Shown here: positions 6,067 through 8,388 of the stretch, in pieces
How the letters are laid out: each line of letters starts with the position of its first letter
Position numbering within the stretch: position 1 is the first letter of the stretch
Assembly: GCA_009377735.1 (NCBI GenBank)
Contig: WHTL01000169.1
Span: 1-8,388 of the forward strand
Origin: Acidimicrobiia bacterium
GTDB taxonomy: Bacteria; Actinomycetota; Acidimicrobiia; Spongiisociales; ZC4RG35
Length of the DNA: 8,388 nucleotides
Reading direction: 5' to 3'
The notes under the pieces: model-generated
Database searches by the model: none
Told to the model about the DNA's origin: nothing
The model's input: only the letters and a program-made list of their open reading frames with translations
Translations under genes and position numbers: made by a program

Positions 6067-7903
6067 GCCCGACAACAGATCCCTGCTCCTCGACGCCCTC
6101 CGACCGCCATCCGGGATGGTGGTAAACCGGGCCGTTGCAACAACCTTCTCGCTTGACCTGGAGGCGCTCCTTCTCGCTCCACTTTCATTCGCCCTCTTTG
6201 ACGCACGAATCGCCGAATCGGGCGACCATAAGTCGACCGACCCTCTCGCCTTGTTGGAATCGGTGCGTCGTCACGCCGACCACATCGACATCTTTTGTCA
6301 GACCGGCCAAATCAACCTCTCCAGCCGATACCAACCGATCCTCGCCTACCTGGAGGACACCGTCCATCCCAGCGTCGCTCCTCTACCGGGCTACATCTTT
6401 CATCCCAAGATCTGGGTCCTCCGCTTCGTGTCACCGGAGAAGACGGAACGTTCCTACAGGCTTCTCATCCTCAGTCGCAACCTCACCTTCGACAGGTCAT
6501 GGGACACCGTCGTTCGTCTCGAAGGTGAGCTCTCAGCGGACCTCGTTGAGGAGAACGAACCATTGGCGAATTTCGTCTCCAGTCTTCCTGATCGCACGGT
6601 CGCTGCGGTCGACTCGGAGCGGGAACAGGCGATCGAGGGACTTGCCGATGAGCTGCGCCACGTCGTCTGGGAACGTCCCGAGGATGTCCGAGAGATTGGA
6701 TTCGTGCCCATGGGCTCCGGTGTGCCCACTCCAGACATGGAACAGGTCGACCGGATGCTGGTCATCTCACCGTTCCTTACCAATGGGGCTCTGCAGCGGA
6801 TTCTCGACACGTCAAATACCGCCATCTTGGTTTCCCGACCGGAATCTCTAGACCGGATCCACCTGTCCCTGCTCGACCGCTTCGAAGCCGTGTACCAACT
6901 CGCCGACGGCTCCTACGATCTCGAAGGCGCCGACCACGCCATACCCGACGAGGCTCATGTCGAAGCCTCTATGGGCACGATGACTGGTCTCCATGCCAAG
7001 GTATATGTGGCGGAGCGTGGCTCCGTAGTGACGGTGCAGACCGGCTCCACCAACGCCACTGATGCCGGATTTGGCGGAAACGTGGAGTTCCTCGTCGAGC
7101 TGTCCGGGAGGAGGACGAAGCTTGGCATCGATACGCTCCTCGGCACCGACGACGAGCCCACCGACCTCAGATCCCTGCTCGTCGAGTATCGCCGTTCCGA
7201 ACCCGAGCCAGAGCAGCCAGGCGACGCCGAGAAGGTAGCTCTCGTCCTTGACCGCCTGGGTCGGGAACTCGCCTCGATGCCTCTGATCGCGGTGGTCGAT
7301 GAGGCGGAATCCGGTTACACCATGACGGTGGCCGGCGAACTACCTATCCCCGAGTGGAAGGATCTGTCTGTCACATGTCGACCCGTCACTCTGGACGACT
7401 CGGGTGCCGTGAGGCTCGATCCCGGCGAACCCGTCGACGTCACCTTCACCGCTCTCTCCCTCCAGGCCATCAGCTCCTTCATCGTCTTCGAGTTGACCGC
7501 ACCCAGCGATGACGGCGATGTGTCGGCTATGTTCGTACTCAACGCCAGTCTGAGCGGCGCCCCATCCGATCGGCTGCAACGGATCCTGACCGCACAACTG
7601 CAATCCAAAAACGATGTCCTCCGTTATCTCCTCCTGCTCCTGACCGATATCGGTGACACCGATTTCGGAGCGATCACCGCTCTTCTCGGATCAGGCGCAT
7701 CTGAACGGGAGTGGGAATCCTTCCAACTCCCCTTGTTCGAGTCGATGTTGCGAGCGCTGGCCCGCACCCCCGAGGCACTAGATCACATCGATCGTCTCGT
7801 GCGGGATCTGGAGGAGACGGAGGCTGGCCGCCAGCTACTCCCTGACGGCCTCGACGCCATATGGCCAGCGATGCGGGATGCGCGGGAGGGGATGCGGACA
7901 TGA
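6059..7903 (+). CDS. Phospholipase D-like protein with two HKD-type motifs (putative nuclease)
   Basis: A 614-residue protein of the PLD superfamily, probably a DNA nuclease component of a defence complex. The first half-site is FHPKIWVL (H115, K117) with LSRNLTF (S139, N141); the second is GLHAKVYV (H312, K314) with TGSTNATDAGF (S330, N332). Both lack the classical Asp after HxK (R122 and E319 stand there), as in many PLD nucleases that keep H, K and N. Residues ~390-614 form a C-terminal region I do not recognise. The frame stays open upstream to 5699, but that part encodes the C-terminal region of DUF6361 carried into this frame by frameshifts. The ATG at 6059 overlaps the proper DUF6361 stop by 8 nt and starts MLEPDNRSLLLDALRPP, so I take it as the start. 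The TGA overlaps the helicase ATG (ATGA), implying translational coupling. No signal peptide or membrane segment is seen; a cytosolic role is likely. Confidence 0.85.
   Translation: MLEPDNRSLLLDALRPPSGMVVNRAVATTFSLDLEALLLAPLSFALFDARIAESGDHKSTDPLALLESVRRHADHIDIFCQTGQINLSSRYQPILAYLEDTVHPSVAPLPGYIFHPKIWVLRFVSPEKTERSYRLLILSRNLTFDRSWDTVVRLEGELSADLVEENEPLANFVSSLPDRTVAAVDSEREQAIEGLADELRHVVWERPEDVREIGFVPMGSGVPTPDMEQVDRMLVISPFLTNGALQRILDTSNTAILVSRPESLDRIHLSLLDRFEAVYQLADGSYDLEGADHAIPDEAHVEASMGTMTGLHAKVYVAERGSVVTVQTGSTNATDAGFGGNVEFLVELSGRRTKLGIDTLLGTDDEPTDLRSLLVEYRRSEPEPEQPGDAEKVALVLDRLGRELASMPLIAVVDEAESGYTMTVAGELPIPEWKDLSVTCRPVTLDDSGAVRLDPGEPVDVTFTALSLQAISSFIVFELTAPSDDGDVSAMFVLNASLSGAPSDRLQRILTAQLQSKNDVLRYLLLLLTDIGDTDFGAITALLGSGASEREWESFQLPLFESMLRALARTPEALDHIDRLVRDLEETEAGRQLLPDGLDAIWPAMRDAREGMRT
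7884..7891 (+). promoter_or_regulatory. Shine-Dalgarno site of the helicase gene
   Basis: GGGAGGGG lies 8 nt before the ATG at 7900, inside the end of the PLD gene. It supports this start over the in-frame ATG at 7861, which would only add residues read out of frame from the PLD gene. Confidence 0.6.
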
Positions 7904-8286
7904 GTCGTTACGACTTCTCGCTGGTGATGTCGGGGCTCAAGGACTTCCAGCGTGAAACCGTTGATTACGTGTTTCAGAAGATGTATCTCGACGACGACCC
8001 GGCGCATCGCTTCCTGGTCGCCGACGAGGTCGGGCTAGGAAAGACCCTGGTGGCCCGTGGTGTCATCGCCAAAGCCATAGAGCACCTCGACGACCAGGGC
8101 GTGGAACGTATTGACATCGTCTACATCTGCTCCAACGCGGCCATCGCCCGTCAGAACATCAACCGGTTGAACGTGACAGGCCAGGACGATTTCGCCTTCG
8201 CCACCCGCATCACACTCCTGATCAATGAGCTCAAGAATCTCACCCGCAAGAGGCTGTTGCGCTTTGTCTCGGGGTGTGACGGGTAG
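7900..8286 (+). CDS. N-terminal remnant of an SNF2/DEAD-like helicase, interrupted by an IS
   Basis: Only 128 codons remain of what should be a large two-lobe ATPase. MSRYDFSLVMSGLKDFQ opens the protein, with a Q-motif-like LKDFQ (13-17). Walker A is ADEVGLGKTLVA (41-52), and IDIVYICSNAAIARQN (71-86) is the motif Ia region. Motif II (DExH) and all later motifs are absent. The end RLLRFVSGCDG and the TAG are probably read from the inserted IS, with the junction near 8250. The ATG at 7900 overlaps the PLD stop by 4 nt, so the gene was third in the coupled operon. The intact enzyme would translocate along DNA and work with the PLD nuclease. The product as it stands cannot be an active helicase, though it could still bind ATP if it folds. 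The rest of the gene may lie beyond the IS, outside the window. Confidence 0.82.
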   Translation: MSRYDFSLVMSGLKDFQRETVDYVFQKMYLDDDPAHRFLVADEVGLGKTLVARGVIAKAIEHLDDQGVERIDIVYICSNAAIARQNINRLNVTGQDDFAFATRITLLINELKNLTRKRLLRFVSGCDG

Positions 8287-8388
8287 GTCGGGGCAGAGTT
8301 CGGGGTGAGGGTCAAGATTGGGCGCGCTTCCTCACATGTTGGGGGCTGGTCGGTGACGGTGGAGCTTGAGGAGGTTGTGGGTGGCGCA
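8251..8388 (-). mobile_element. End of an insertion sequence (IS1182/IS5-like) inside the helicase gene
   Basis: Helicase-like sequence stops around LTRKR, and a minus-strand transposase tail ends at 8332. Between them lies a G-rich non-coding stretch typical of an IS end. The element probably begins near AGGCTGTTGC (8251-8260). The exact edge, the matching inverted repeat and any target duplication cannot be set because the other end is outside the window. Confidence 0.6.
8332..8388 (-). CDS. C-terminal end of an IS1182/IS5-like DDE transposase
   Basis: Reading inward from the right edge on the minus strand gives CATHNLLKLHRHRPAPNM and a TGA (8332-8334). The block ATHNLLKLHRH is, to my knowledge, the characteristic C-terminal end of DDE transposases of the IS1182 type, just after the catalytic Glu helix. 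Only 18 residues are visible, so the subfamily call is tentative. Its stop lies about 80 bp inside the presumed IS edge, and it points away from the helicase gene's direction. Confidence 0.65.
   Translation of the reverse strand, partial: CATHNLLKLHRHRPAPNM

Noticed and set aside
7643..7663. Overlapping inverted repeats ACCGATATCGGT and ATCGGT-GAC-ACCGAT in the PLD gene
   Set aside because: They are short and follow from repeated codons in TDIGDTD; no reason to see a regulatory site.
138..8286. DISARM or BREX system
   Set aside because: No DrmA/DrmB-like (DUF1998) gene and no PglZ- or BrxC-like gene is seen. A methyltransferase plus a PLD protein and helicase is not enough for either call.

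Overview
The window is a high-GC, actinobacterial-looking accessory segment: frequent G/C-ending codons, close gene packing, and mobile DNA at both ends. Taxonomy below 'high-GC bacterium, probably Actinomycetota' cannot be read from it. It looks like a phage-defence island made of two divergent operons. Both ends appear to be cut by insertion sequences (IS).

Layout. Bases 1-~131 hold the 3' end of a plus-strand gene plus a short C-rich tail, probably the end of an IS. Next, on the minus strand, is a large Eco57I-type adenine DNA methyltransferase (138-3326), whose C-terminus appears cut by that element. Upstream of it on the same strand is a Schlafen/AlbA_2-domain protein (3482-4612). A 212-bp divergent promoter region (4613-4824) follows. 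On the plus strand come a DUF6361-family gene (4825-6066, broken by three frameshifts), a two-HKD phospholipase D-like protein (6059-7903), and the first 128 codons of a DEVGLGKT-type SNF2/DEAD-like helicase (7900-8286). The helicase is interrupted by an IS whose minus-strand transposase tail (8332-8388) looks like the IS1182/IS5-like DDE type.

How the genes would work together. DUF6361, PLD-like nuclease and helicase overlap by 4-8 nt and would be a translationally coupled effector operon: ATP-driven DNA translocase, HKD nuclease and an accessory protein. As I remember it, this trio resembles the Azaca (ZacABC) defence layout; I could not verify that. The divergent methyltransferase would mark self DNA, and the AlbA_2 protein could be a nucleic-acid-binding sensor or regulator. 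The whole resembles a restriction-like system combining methylation with helicase/PLD.

State of the locus. It seems to be decaying. DUF6361 needs three frame changes, one exactly explained by a 5-bp tandem duplication. The helicase lacks most of its ATPase core, and the methyltransferase lacks its C-terminus. The AlbA_2 and PLD reading frames look intact. No tRNA, rRNA, CRISPR or riboswitch was seen.
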